From the NCBI GenBank assembly GCA_003517675.1, contig DPAC01000076.1, positions 1-36,126 of the forward strand: a stretch of 36,126 nt of DNA. Direction: 5' to 3'. The notes under the pieces are model-generated. The model was given only the letters and a program-made list of their open reading frames with translations, was not told the origin of the DNA and did not search any database. Position 1 is the first letter of the stretch. The number at the start of each line of letters is the position of its first letter. The stretch comes from Porphyromonadaceae bacterium (GTDB lineage: Bacteria > Bacteroidota > Bacteroidia > Bacteroidales > Dysgonomonadaceae). Position numbers and translations under genes: made by a program. Below are positions 1 through 8,953 of this stretch, piece after piece.

Positions 1-516
1 CAGAACGATTTCTGTCCCGGTGGCGCACTGGGAGTGAAGGACGGGGATAAAGTGGTGCCCGTGATCAACAGCATCATGGAGCGGTTCGATCTGGTAATCT
101 CGTCGCAGGACTGGCATCCGGCCGACTCGGTACATTTTGAGAAGTGGCCGGTACATTGTGTGGCCGGTACGCATGGTGCCGATTTTCATCCGGAACTGGA
201 CTGCGAAAAAATCGACCTGAAGCTGCAAAAGGGAACCGATAATCAGGATGATGGCTACTCAGCCTTCGAGGCGACCAACGTGGCACTCGCCGATTATCTC
301 CGCGAATGTGAAATTTCTGCGGTGTACGTCTGCGGGCTGACCACCGATTACTGCGTGAAAGAGACTGCCCTGGATGCAGTGAAGCAAGGATTCCAAACCT
401 ACGTGATCACCGATGCCATTGCTCCGGTAAACGCACAGCCGGGTGACGACAAAAAAGCGCTGCAAGAGATGTATGCTGCCGGATGTATTTTGGTGGAATC
501 GGATGAGATTCGGTGA
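1..516 (+). CDS. pncA: Nicotinamidase (PncA-type isochorismatase-fold hydrolase), 5' end outside window
   Basis: This enzyme hydrolyses nicotinamide to nicotinate and ammonia in NAD salvage. The reading frame is open from base 1, so the true start lies to the left; about 171 residues are visible. The first visible codons read QNDFCPGGAL, which carries the catalytic Asp of the QNDF motif. Further on are SSQDWHP (metal-binding Asp and His), WPVHCVAGTHGA with the family's WP-HC-GT pattern, and VCGLTTDYCVKETA with the nucleophilic Cys just before the V-TA segment. The triad of the family (Asp, Lys, Cys) is therefore compatible with an active enzyme, though the Lys was not assigned. It ends at TGA about 90 bp before the HipA-like remnant. 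Only about ten residues are missing from the N terminus, judged from the usual family length. Confidence 0.93.
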   Translation, partial: QNDFCPGGALGVKDGDKVVPVINSIMERFDLVISSQDWHPADSVHFEKWPVHCVAGTHGADFHPELDCEKIDLKLQKGTDNQDDGYSAFEATNVALADYLRECEISAVYVCGLTTDYCVKETALDAVKQGFQTYVITDAIAPVNAQPGDDKKALQEMYAAGCILVESDEIR

Positions 517-603
517 TTGTACGGCAGCGACATCTGTTCTCACAATGACGTTGACGAAGAAGATATATCCGGTTTCTGCAGAAAAATTGTATCTTTACCA
601 CCG

Positions 604-905
604 ATGGAAAAAGATCTTTCGCTGCGTACCGTAAAGGTGATACGTTACATCGTACCCCTCACATAAAAGATCATGTATTGCTATCCCAGGCCTCGATGCT
701 CGATGAGGCGAACGATTTCGCACAAGGCATTCTTACGGATGATCTGCTGGAGGAGATCACCACGCTCATTCCCGATGAGTGGCTCATGTGGAACCATACG
801 CAGGCGACTCCCGGTGAGATCCGAAGGGTCTATCTCGACTTTTTTAAAACGCGATTGCGGCACTCCCGAAACTTTCTAAATACCGCAAAAGATGCAAGAG
901 GATAA
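604..905 (+). pseudogene. HipA-like kinase gene with large internal deletion (N- and C-terminal stumps)
   Basis: An ATG at 604 opens the peptide MEKDLSLRTVKVIRYIVPL, which resembles the N terminus of the short HipA-like kinases that sit beside DUF3037 genes (family N termini read LRTV-V-RYV-PL followed by REGGSLPA). It hits a stop at 664. From about 660, in another frame, the sequence reads DHVLLSQASMLDEAN and continues to TAA at 903-905, resembling the C-terminal end of the same family (about 80 residues). The kinase core of roughly 150 or more residues is missing. I infer a single deletion with a frameshift near 655-665. The stump keeps its 14-bp overlap with the following DUF3037 gene, showing that the pair was an operon. 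Family assignment is from memory of the gene pair, and the deletion is inferred. Confidence 0.6.
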
Positions 906-1275
906 ACTGTATCATTATGCCGTGATTCGACTGGTACCGAGGGTTGATCGGGAAGAGTTTTTCAATGTAGGGCTTATTCTCTTCTGTAAGAGAGAGCGTT
1001 ATATCCGGTTTGAATACCATCTCTGCCCCGAAAAATTCAGGCTGATGCATTCGGAGGCGGCCTATGAGGATGTGATTGAAAATCTTGAAATACACAAACA
1101 GATTGCCCTCGGCAATCCGAAATGCGGTCCCATCGCGCAACTGGATATTCCCGAACGGTTCCGCTGGCTGACTGCCACCCGCAGTTCCATCCTGCAGACC
1201 TCCCCCACCCATCCGGGGAAAACAGCCGATCTGGATGCTACCTTCGACCGCCTCTTTGAAGAGTTGGTGAAATGA
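892..1275 (+). CDS. DUF3037 domain-containing protein
   Basis: A 127-residue protein beginning MQEDKLYHYAVIRLVPRVD. The opening HYAVIRLVPRVDREEFFNVGLILFC is the hallmark of DUF3037, a family of unknown function normally encoded directly after a HipA-like kinase. The start ATG lies inside the end of the preceding gene stump, the usual arrangement for a translationally coupled pair. It looks intact and ends with FDRLFEELVK, as family members do. Because its kinase partner is destroyed, this gene may be orphaned and drifting. The biochemical role is unknown. Confidence 0.85.
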   Translation: MQEDKLYHYAVIRLVPRVDREEFFNVGLILFCKRERYIRFEYHLCPEKFRLMHSEAAYEDVIENLEIHKQIALGNPKCGPIAQLDIPERFRWLTATRSSILQTSPTHPGKTADLDATFDRLFEELVK

Positions 1276-1313
1276 GAATAAATAGAGTCATGAATTAAGT
1301 AGGAAATAAACCC

Positions 1314-1405
1314 GCCAAGTTAGGGAATAGAAATCAGCCAAATTGGTGAACAAAAACCGGACAACTTGGTGGATAAAAAACCGCCAAGTTGGGGAATAAA
1401 TATCC
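1314..1405. repeat. Four tandem imperfect 23-bp repeats with palindromic core CCAANTTGG
   Basis: Four consecutive units of exactly 23 bp begin at 1314, 1337, 1360 and 1383. The cores are CCAAGTTAG, CCAAATTGG, ACAACTTGG and CCAAGTTGG, each followed by a G/T-rich step, an AAT/GAT-like AT step and an A-run ending in CA, CG or CC. The core CCAANTTGG is an inverted repeat, so each unit looks like a small operator. The 23-bp period is not a multiple of three, which argues against a coding repeat. The array ends 9 bp before the -33 element of the promoter for the ATPase at 1485. Confidence 0.8.
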
Positions 1406-1414
1406 GTAAAATAT

Positions 1415-1444
1415 TTGTAAATAAAGAAAAATAAATTATATTTG
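1415..1444 (+). promoter_or_regulatory. Bacteroidota-type promoter for the DUF4143 ATPase
   Basis: TTG at 1415-1417, a 19-bp spacer, and TATATTTG at 1437-1444 match the Bacteroidota consensus (-33 TTG, 19-bp spacer, -7 TAnnTTTG). It is 40 bp before the ATG at 1485 and directly downstream of the 23-bp repeat array. Confidence 0.75.
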
Positions 1445-1484
1445 TATTCAGAATATTCAGTGGGATCTAACAAGAAACAGGAAT

Positions 1485-2768
1485 ATGGATACATCATTGG
1501 CTTATATACCAAGAATAGCTGACAAAATGCTGCAAGAACAACTGGGGGCAGCAGGGGTGGTCTTGATTCAAGGTCCGAAATGGTGTGGGAAAACTACTAC
1601 GGCAGAGCAACAAGCAAAAAGTGTGATATATTTGGATGCGCCAAGGACGCGTCAGGCCAATTTACTGCTGGCCGAAACAGATCCTGAAATTCTTTTTCAG
1701 GGAGATACACCCAGACTGATCGATGAATGGCAATTGGCCCCGAAATTATGGGATGCAGCACGATTTGAAGTAAGTCACAGACGATTGCCGGGACAATTTA
1801 TTTTCACAGGATCAAGCGTTCCGCCAGACATGTCGGAGTTAACCCATTCCGGAACTGGCAGGTTTGCTTGGCTGACAATGAGACCTATGAGTTTGTGGGA
1901 ATCCGGAGAGTCAAATGGAAGTGTCAGCTTGCTTGCTTTGTTTCAAGGAAATATGACAGCAGCTATTGCACCTGACATATCCTTAAACGAATTAGCTTAC
2001 CTGATATGTCGTGGTGGTTGGCCGGGCTCTCTTAGTTTAACCCCAAATGCTGCTTTACGACAGGCTATAAACTATATGGATGCAGTTGCTAACAGCGATA
2101 TCTCCCGTGTAGACGATGTAAACAGAAGTCCTGAATTTACCAGAAGGTTGTTGCGCTCTTATGCTCGCCATCAAGGACAACAAGTATCCATCAGTACAAT
2201 ATATAAGGACTTAGAGAATAACAAGAATGGAAGTATGAGTGAAGATACCATTGCCTCATATATCCTAGCTCTTAAGAAAATATTCCTCATTGAAGATATG
2301 CCGGCATGGAGTCCTAACCTCCGGTCTAAAACTGCCATACGTACCTCAAACACCCGTTATTTGGTAGACTCGTCAGTGGCGGCGGCCGCACTCGGACTTG
2401 GTCCCGAAGATTTAATTGCAGATTTGAATACTTTCGGTTTGCTTTTTGAAACCATGGCCATACGTGATCTTCGTGTGTATGCCGATGCACTTAACGGGCA
2501 AGTATATCACTATCGGGACAAGAACGGACTGGAGTGTGATGCTGTGCTACATCTGCGCAATGGCAACTTTGGGCTGATAGAGGTAAAACTGGGTGGTGAC
2601 AGTTTAATAGAGGCAGGCGCTAATACACTCAAGCAATTGGCTGATAAAATAGATACCACTAAAATGAAGTCCCCTTCATTTTTGATGATTCTTACAGGGG
2701 TGGGTCAATATGCTTACCGTAGGGAAGATGGTGTTTATGTAGTACCTATAGGCTGCCTAAAAGATTAA
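1485..2768 (+). CDS. AAA family ATPase with C-terminal DUF4143 domain
   Basis: A 427-residue protein. Residues 20-45 carry a Walker A loop, GPKWCGKTT (about 30-38), and LIDEWQ at about 78-83 is the Walker B segment in the form typical of this family. FTGSS near residue 108 matches the sensor-1 region. The C-terminal part, from about residue 300, is DUF4143, a PD-(D/E)XK-like fold: LFETMAIRDL, then YRDKNGLECDAVL and GLIEVKLGG carry the Glu, Asp and Glu-x-Lys residues expected of that fold. Such single-gene ATPases are widespread and mobile in Bacteroidota and their role is unknown. The gene is more AT-rich than its neighbours, has its own promoter and a repeat array upstream, and is flanked by convergent or unrelated genes, which suggests separate acquisition. 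The ATG at 1485 is chosen because the promoter lies just upstream. Confidence 0.92.
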   Translation: MDTSLAYIPRIADKMLQEQLGAAGVVLIQGPKWCGKTTTAEQQAKSVIYLDAPRTRQANLLLAETDPEILFQGDTPRLIDEWQLAPKLWDAARFEVSHRRLPGQFIFTGSSVPPDMSELTHSGTGRFAWLTMRPMSLWESGESNGSVSLLALFQGNMTAAIAPDISLNELAYLICRGGWPGSLSLTPNAALRQAINYMDAVANSDISRVDDVNRSPEFTRRLLRSYARHQGQQVSISTIYKDLENNKNGSMSEDTIASYILALKKIFLIEDMPAWSPNLRSKTAIRTSNTRYLVDSSVAAAALGLGPEDLIADLNTFGLLFETMAIRDLRVYADALNGQVYHYRDKNGLECDAVLHLRNGNFGLIEVKLGGDSLIEAGANTLKQLADKIDTTKMKSPSFLMILTGVGQYAYRREDGVYVVPIGCLKD

Positions 2769-2778
2769 TAAAAGGTTT

Positions 2779-3933
2779 TTATCTTCCAAAGGCGATTTCT
2801 TTTATCGGTTTTACCCCAATTCCCGGCAGGTCGGAGGCGATGATCTTCCCGTTCTCCAGCTTTGCACCGTCGAAGCAGTCGTTGCCGATGAGCAGCGCCC
2901 CGTCGAGATCGGCAAAATCCATGCCTGCGTAGAGCTGCGCCGCAGCCGAGATGCCACACGATGTTTCGGTCATGCATCCCATCATCACCTTCATTCCCAG
3001 CGCCCGTGCCAGGTTGCGCATCTTCCAGGCCTCGTGCATGCCGGTACACTTCATCAGCTTGATATTGATTCCCGAGAAAACACCTTTCAGCCGCTCCACA
3101 TCGGTGAGCCGCTGCACCGATTCATCGGCAAAAATGGGCAGCGGACTCTCCCCGGTCAGCCATGCAATATGGTCGAGCTCCGTTTTGGGCATGGGCTGCT
3201 CCACCATCACCACCCCTTTCTCCTTTAGCCAGAAGATCATATCCAGTGCCTGGCGCCGCTCTTTCCAGCCCTGGTTGGCATCCACGGCCAGCGGCAGGTC
3301 GGTGACAGAGCGGATGGCTTCAATCATCCGTTTATCATCGGGGCCGCCTACCTTCACTTTCAGTATATGGAATCGTCCCAGTGCTTCCCGTGTCTTTTCA
3401 CGCACCACCTCATCGCTGTCGATGCCGATGGTGAAAGTCGTATCCGGCACATTGGTTTTGTCCAGTCCATACATCCTGTGCCACGGTGCACCGATCATCT
3501 TCCCTGCCAGGTCGTGCAGGGCGATATCCACCGCTGCCTTGGCGGCAGTATTGTTGATGGCGATGCCATCGACATACGCCATAATCTCCTCCAGGTGAGC
3601 GGGATCAGAAAAGGTGGTGAGATCGACCTTCTTTAGAAATTCAATCACCGAGGCCTGTGTCTCACCCAGGTAGGGGGGCAGCGATGCCTCTCCGTAGCCC
3701 GCCAGTCCGTCATACTCAATTCTGGTGAGCACCACGGGAGTAGTTTTGCGGGAGAAGCCGGAGATGGTGAAGGTGTGCTTCAGTTGCAGGTCGTAGGGTG
3801 TCCAGGAAAGTTTCATCTTTGCAGTGCGGTTCATAGGTTGTTTGGGTGAGGCATTCATCGAAAGAGAGGGCAGCGCCAGTGTAGCGGCAGCCATGGCTGA
3901 GCTCTTGATAAACTGACGTCGATTCTGTTTCAT
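2779..3933 (-). CDS. Dipeptide epimerase (L-Ala-D/L-Glu epimerase type), enolase superfamily, Tat-exported
   Basis: A 384-residue enolase-superfamily protein. The N terminus, NRRQFIKSS followed by an Ala-rich stretch, is a twin-arginine signal, so it probably acts in the periplasm. The capping domain is followed by the barrel with the acid-base residues of the subgroup: LKVKVGG (Lys192/Lys194), metal ligands VDANQGW (Asp218), VEQPMP (Glu245) and FADES (Asp270), and NIKLMKCTG (Lys292). These are the muconate-lactonizing subgroup residues found in Ala-Glu epimerases. The gene follows an NlpC/P60 hydrolase by 35 bp in the same direction. That pairing, known in Bacteroides, fits turnover of L-Ala-D-Glu released from murein peptides. 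Exact dipeptide specificity cannot be read from sequence. Confidence 0.92.
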   Translation of the reverse strand: MKQNRRQFIKSSAMAAATLALPSLSMNASPKQPMNRTAKMKLSWTPYDLQLKHTFTISGFSRKTTPVVLTRIEYDGLAGYGEASLPPYLGETQASVIEFLKKVDLTTFSDPAHLEEIMAYVDGIAINNTAAKAAVDIALHDLAGKMIGAPWHRMYGLDKTNVPDTTFTIGIDSDEVVREKTREALGRFHILKVKVGGPDDKRMIEAIRSVTDLPLAVDANQGWKERRQALDMIFWLKEKGVVMVEQPMPKTELDHIAWLTGESPLPIFADESVQRLTDVERLKGVFSGINIKLMKCTGMHEAWKMRNLARALGMKVMMGCMTETSCGISAAAQLYAGMDFADLDGALLIGNDCFDGAKLENGKIIASDLPGIGVKPIKEIAFGR

Positions 3934-3968
3934 TGTTCTTGCTCCTATTGGTTAGTCAGGATAATGGG

Positions 3969-5177
3969 TCAGCGATAGAAATCGTTGCTGAAGAGCTCCT
4001 CAATCCCTTCGCCGTTCACCTCGCCGATAATCCGCTTCGTGCGGAGGTAACGGTCTGTATTGAACGCATCGTACAACGGGTCGGAAGGGTCGAAACTGCT
4101 GATATGGATAAAATCGGAGGCATGAATGAAACGCCTTTCACCGATATAAATCCCCACATGTACCACCCGTTCCTTCGGATTCTCCGGCGTCGCTTTTGTA
4201 CCGAAAAACACCAGATCACCCGGCAGTGCCTCACTGAAGTCACCAGCCTCGTCGATCAGCCTGCCATAGCGCACCTGCTGCGAGGCATCGCGAGCAAGAA
4301 TGATCCCGTGCATAAAATAAACCTGCTTGGTGAACCCGCTGCAGTCCATCCCTTTGACAGAGGTTCCTCCCCAAAGGTAGGGTACGCCCAACAGCTGTTT
4401 CGCGGTGTGCACGATGCTCTCGCCGGTTGGCTTGATACTTTTTAGCCACTCTTCCACTTTCATTGCATCTGCTTTTCTCACATAAGCCTCCCGGCCATCG
4501 GGATAACGCACCCGGTAATAAGCGCCATCAGCTAAAACCAACTCCAGCATATCGCCTGCCACGAGATCGGAGACGGGCAGCGCCTCCTTGCCGGTATCGG
4601 CAAAAGAGCGGGTATGAAGGGAGGTGACGATCAGCTTCGGTAATTTCAGATACTGCTGCCATTCTGCCTTTGTCATGGGTTCAACCGATCCGTTCATCCA
4701 ACCGATATACCGGTCGGGAGTCTGCACCCTGCGCCAGCCGCCCTTCTGCTCCAGGATCCGCACCGGCATGCCGAGCAGCGCCTGCGATACCAGCTCGGCA
4801 CCGTAACGGGGTTCGGCACGGAGGGTTCCCACAGCGTTATAAATCACGCCCCATATCTCTTCCCCCAGCTTCTGGTCGGGCAACATGCGGATGCTGTCTT
4901 TCACGTGTGCCGAACCATTTCGCGCGTACGATAAGATCTCTTCATAGGCTTGTCTGCTGGTGGTCTCACCTTTCAATACGAGGGTATCTTTTCGTTGCAT
5001 TGCCACAACATGAAAAAGCTCCGTACGTTTATCCGGCGCATATTTTTGCTGTACCGCTTGAATGATCTGCTGCATTTCACTGTTCTGGGCCATACCATGT
5101 AACGTTGAGAAGATCCATAATAAAATGATGCCTGCTGCTTTTCCCATGCTTTCTATCTGATGTTTGAACTTGGGCAT
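3969..5177 (-). CDS. Exported NlpC/P60 (C40) peptidase with SH3-like domains
   Basis: About 402 residues. After a hydrophobic signal segment (IILLWIFSTLHG followed by MAQ) comes a helical N-terminal region, two SH3-like modules (the first ending near WRRVQTPDRYIGW, the second around YYRVRYPDGREAYV) and a C-terminal NlpC/P60 domain. The catalytic Cys is in GMDCSGF (about residue 279), with His in VVHVGIY (about 340) and RFIHAS (about 352). The enzyme should cleave D-Glu-diamino acid bonds in murein peptides. The in-frame codon at 5186 is TTG; I use ATG at 5177, while ATG at 5147, directly before the hydrophobic segment, is an equally reasonable start. It lies between the phosphotriesterase-like gene (12 bp away) and the dipeptide epimerase, forming a probable operon. 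Confidence 0.92.
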   Translation of the reverse strand: MPKFKHQIESMGKAAGIILLWIFSTLHGMAQNSEMQQIIQAVQQKYAPDKRTELFHVVAMQRKDTLVLKGETTSRQAYEEILSYARNGSAHVKDSIRMLPDQKLGEEIWGVIYNAVGTLRAEPRYGAELVSQALLGMPVRILEQKGGWRRVQTPDRYIGWMNGSVEPMTKAEWQQYLKLPKLIVTSLHTRSFADTGKEALPVSDLVAGDMLELVLADGAYYRVRYPDGREAYVRKADAMKVEEWLKSIKPTGESIVHTAKQLLGVPYLWGGTSVKGMDCSGFTKQVYFMHGIILARDASQQVRYGRLIDEAGDFSEALPGDLVFFGTKATPENPKERVVHVGIYIGERRFIHASDFIHISSFDPSDPLYDAFNTDRYLRTKRIIGEVNGEGIEELFSNDFYR

Positions 5178-5189
5178 AATTTTCAATTT

Positions 5190-6221
5190 TTATTCCAATT
5201 GTTTCGCTCTTTTGTCAAATGGGTATCTTCTGATTTCTATCGCAAAAGCTTTTGAAGGATTGACACGCAATAATAATTTAATTTCATCGTCGGTGAAACC
5301 ATGCGATTTTAGTTCCGGAAGAAGTTGCGTGAAAATAGTTGTAAATGGTTTTATGGTTTGTATTTCTTTTTGTGGATCATACCACCCTGCATCGTGCGAA
5401 ATTAAAAATCTATCTAAAATTCCATTTCTTTTTGCAAATAAGAGCTTCTCAATATATTTTTCCAATTCCCCGCCTACCCCATCAAGGCTTATCCAACAAC
5501 CCATTTCAGCAGCTTTCAGATAACTGTCATTATTATCTTCAGCCTGAGCGTGCACCCAAATGAAAGACGCTGGCGATACTCCGGTTTCTTTAAGAATCTC
5601 TAATTGGGGCCATAAACCCTTTGCTTTTCCCGTGTGTGATGCTATCGTTAAACCTGTTTTTAAATGAGTAAGGGCGGCAGCTTTCACCAATTTTTGATGC
5701 ATGGGATGTAAAGAATCAGCAACATCAATGCCAATCTTAACAAATCCGGGTTTAACAGATGTTTTATGAATGCCATACTTGTATTCGTTGATCCATATTT
5801 CAGAAAGTTCTTCAGCTGTCATGTCCAGCGCATACTGAGGAATATATTTATTATTGCCAACCCCATAAAGACCAGTATTCGTAATGATCCTAGCCCCTGT
5901 TTTTATCGCAATTTTTTCAAGTAGTAATGCATCTCTTCCCAGATAATTTGGTGTTGCATCAACAAAATATTTCACATTAAACGCTTTCAGTTCCTCGAAA
6001 TAAGGTGTTATTTCTTTGATAATTGAATCATGATTCCAGGTTTCCGGCTGAATATTAGCCGCCCCAATAAAATCAACCAATATATGCTCGTGTGATAACC
6101 AAATATTGTCTGAGTTTAATATCTGCTTACCTTGTACATCTTGAATTTGGGGTCGTTTCTCAGATAAATTACATCCACAAGCCATTATTAATAAAAGAAT
6201 AATACAGTCTATTTTTACCAT
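5190..6221 (-). CDS. Phosphotriesterase-family metal hydrolase, predicted lipoprotein
   Basis: About 343 residues from the ATG at 6221. The N terminus MVKIDCIILLLIMACGC is a lipoprotein signal with the lipid-accepting Cys near residue 16 to 18. The open frame extends to 6335, but the extra residues would precede the signal, so I start at 6221 (6242 is possible). The barrel carries the binuclear metal set of the family: SHEHI, the Lys of FVKIGID that is carbamylated in family members, ASHTGKA, VHAQAE, and ISHD near the end. The substrate is unknown; family members include lactonases, phosphotriesterases and amide hydrolases. It is distinctly AT-rich compared with the epimerase and NlpC genes that follow it, which suggests later insertion into the operon. 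A peptide-derived substrate is possible but only inferred from position. Confidence 0.85.
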   Translation of the reverse strand: MVKIDCIILLLIMACGCNLSEKRPQIQDVQGKQILNSDNIWLSHEHILVDFIGAANIQPETWNHDSIIKEITPYFEELKAFNVKYFVDATPNYLGRDALLLEKIAIKTGARIITNTGLYGVGNNKYIPQYALDMTAEELSEIWINEYKYGIHKTSVKPGFVKIGIDVADSLHPMHQKLVKAAALTHLKTGLTIASHTGKAKGLWPQLEILKETGVSPASFIWVHAQAEDNNDSYLKAAEMGCWISLDGVGGELEKYIEKLLFAKRNGILDRFLISHDAGWYDPQKEIQTIKPFTTIFTQLLPELKSHGFTDDEIKLLLRVNPSKAFAIEIRRYPFDKRAKQLE

Positions 6222-6420
6222 CTTAATCATGATGCTAAGCATTGTTTTGTTCAACAGAAACTCCGGCTTACTCAAACAGATAAGCAGCAAACGAATGACG
6301 CAACGAATGTACTGAAATATTTCGGTTTGCGCCAACTTTTTATTCCATTTTCTACGCGAATCAAGTTCATCGAGGAATTGATTTTTAGTCGATTATAAAT
6401 GAAATCTCATCATTTTTTTT

Positions 6421-6428
6421 TATGTTTG
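6421..6428 (+). promoter_or_regulatory. -7 promoter element for the Pcm-like gene
   Basis: TATGTTTG matches TAnnTTTG and lies 26 bp before the ATG at 6455. It overlaps the upstream alternative start at 6422, supporting 6455 as the real start. No clear TTG is seen at -33. Confidence 0.5.
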
Positions 6429-6454
6429 TCCGATCAATCAATGATTCGGGAATA

Positions 6455-7219
6455 ATGAGAACACGTAGAAGAGAAATCCTGTTACTGTTCTTTGTGACGC
6501 TGTACTGTGCCCTGACTGTAACCTGCACATCACAGACAGTGAACAAACAAAAAGAAAAAAAGGATACCCCCATGGCTGATAGCTCTCAAAACAAAAACGA
6601 GAAAGCGGAGAAACTCGCCAAAGATCTGAAAAGAAAAGGGATCAGGGATGAACGGGTTTTGGCGGCTATTGCCAAAATTCCCAGGGATCAATTCGTGGAT
6701 GAAAGCCTGGCGGAATTCGCCTATCTCGACCGTCCCCTGCCCATTGAAGCAGGGCAGACCATCTCCCAGCCTTACACAGTTGCCTTTCAAACGGAGCTGC
6801 TTCAGTTGAAGCCGGGGGAGAAGGTGCTGGAGATCGGCACCGGCAGCGGTTATCAGGCTGCAGTGCTCTGCGAGATGGGAGCCGAAGTTTACAGTATTGA
6901 ACGGTATCAGGAGTTGTATCTCCTGGCAAAAGAGAGGCTCCACAGGCTGGGTTACACCCCGCAGCTCTTTTTCGGTGACGGCTATGAGGGTTTACCCGAT
7001 CATGCTCCCTTCGACAAGATACTGGTTACGGCTGCACCGGAAGAAATTCCGGAGAAGCTGAAGGCGCAGCTCCGCATCGGCGGATGGATGGTAATCCCCC
7101 TGGGCGGACGCCAGGGGCAGAAGATGACCGTGGTCAAACGCATGGGTGAGAACAGATACCGCCAAACCACGCATGGAGACTTTATCTTTGTTCCCATGCA
7201 GAAAGGGACTAAAGAATAG
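6455..7219 (+). CDS. pcm: Protein-L-isoaspartate O-methyltransferase, apparently exported or lipidated
   Basis: About 254 residues. It transfers a methyl group from S-adenosylmethionine to L-isoaspartyl residues in damaged proteins. After the N-terminal region, the sequence follows the family closely: RKGIRDERVLAAI, IPRDQFVD, the substrate-lid segment ISQPYTVAFQ, the SAM-binding loop VLEIGTGSGYQAAVL, and KILVTAAPEEIP, ending with FVPMQKG. The N terminus RTRRREILLLFFVTLYC followed by ALTVTCTSQ looks like a signal peptide with a Cys near residue 26, so export or lipidation is likely, whereas classic Pcm is cytosolic. I begin at ATG 6455, not 6422, because a -7 box covers 6421-6428. It is convergent with guaB and ends inside an intrinsic terminator. 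Confidence 0.9.
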   Translation: MRTRRREILLLFFVTLYCALTVTCTSQTVNKQKEKKDTPMADSSQNKNEKAEKLAKDLKRKGIRDERVLAAIAKIPRDQFVDESLAEFAYLDRPLPIEAGQTISQPYTVAFQTELLQLKPGEKVLEIGTGSGYQAAVLCEMGAEVYSIERYQELYLLAKERLHRLGYTPQLFFGDGYEGLPDHAPFDKILVTAAPEEIPEKLKAQLRIGGWMVIPLGGRQGQKMTVVKRMGENRYRQTTHGDFIFVPMQKGTKE

Positions 7220-7228
7220 TCCCTTTTT
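7202..7228 (+). terminator. Intrinsic terminator overlapping the pcm stop codon
   Basis: A 9-bp stem (AAAGGGACT at 7202-7210 with AGTCCCTTT at 7218-7226), a 7-nt loop, and a run of T to 7228. The loop contains the end of the reading frame, so stop codon and terminator share bases. It may also serve guaB from the other side. Confidence 0.85.
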
Positions 7229-7246
7229 CAGCTGATTCCCTTGTTT

Positions 7247-8737
<1,491 letters not shown>

Positions 8738-8755
8738 TTAGTTTTTTATTGCATG

Positions 8756-8763
8756 CAAAAGTA
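8756..8763 (-). promoter_or_regulatory. -7 promoter element for guaB
   Basis: On the minus strand the bases read TACTTTTG, matching TAnnTTTG, 30 bp before the guaB ATG. The -33 element is not clear. Confidence 0.55.
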
Positions 8764-8911
8764 CTCATTATTTTGCGAACATATACCGAAGTGTGTGTTA
8801 ATTTTAAATAGTTGTGCACAATTGCTGCATTTACCTATTCATGATACACTTATAAACACTTTCAATCATCCATATATCTGCCTATCACTTCATTCTGACC
8901 TAGAAAAGGTA

Positions 8912-8919
8912 TATCTTTG
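8912..8919 (+). promoter_or_regulatory. -7 promoter element for the peroxiredoxin gene
   Basis: TATCTTTG matches TAnnTTTG and lies 34 bp before the ATG at 8954. The rest of the 228-bp divergent region shows no other structure I can support. Confidence 0.6.
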
Positions 8920-8953
8920 CCTTCAGTAATAAAAACGTTTAAAAGATAAAAAT

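Noticed and set aside
590..597. TATCTTTA as a -7 promoter box for the HipA-like remnant
   Set aside because: It misses the final G of TAnnTTTG and lies only 6 bp from the ATG.
1314..1405. 23-bp repeats as a CRISPR array or as a coding repeat
   Set aside because: There are no spacers between units, and a 23-bp period cannot keep a constant reading frame.
2951..3598. Plus-strand ORF of 215 codons opposite the dipeptide epimerase
   Set aside because: Shadow of the epimerase frame with Ser-rich, motif-free translation.
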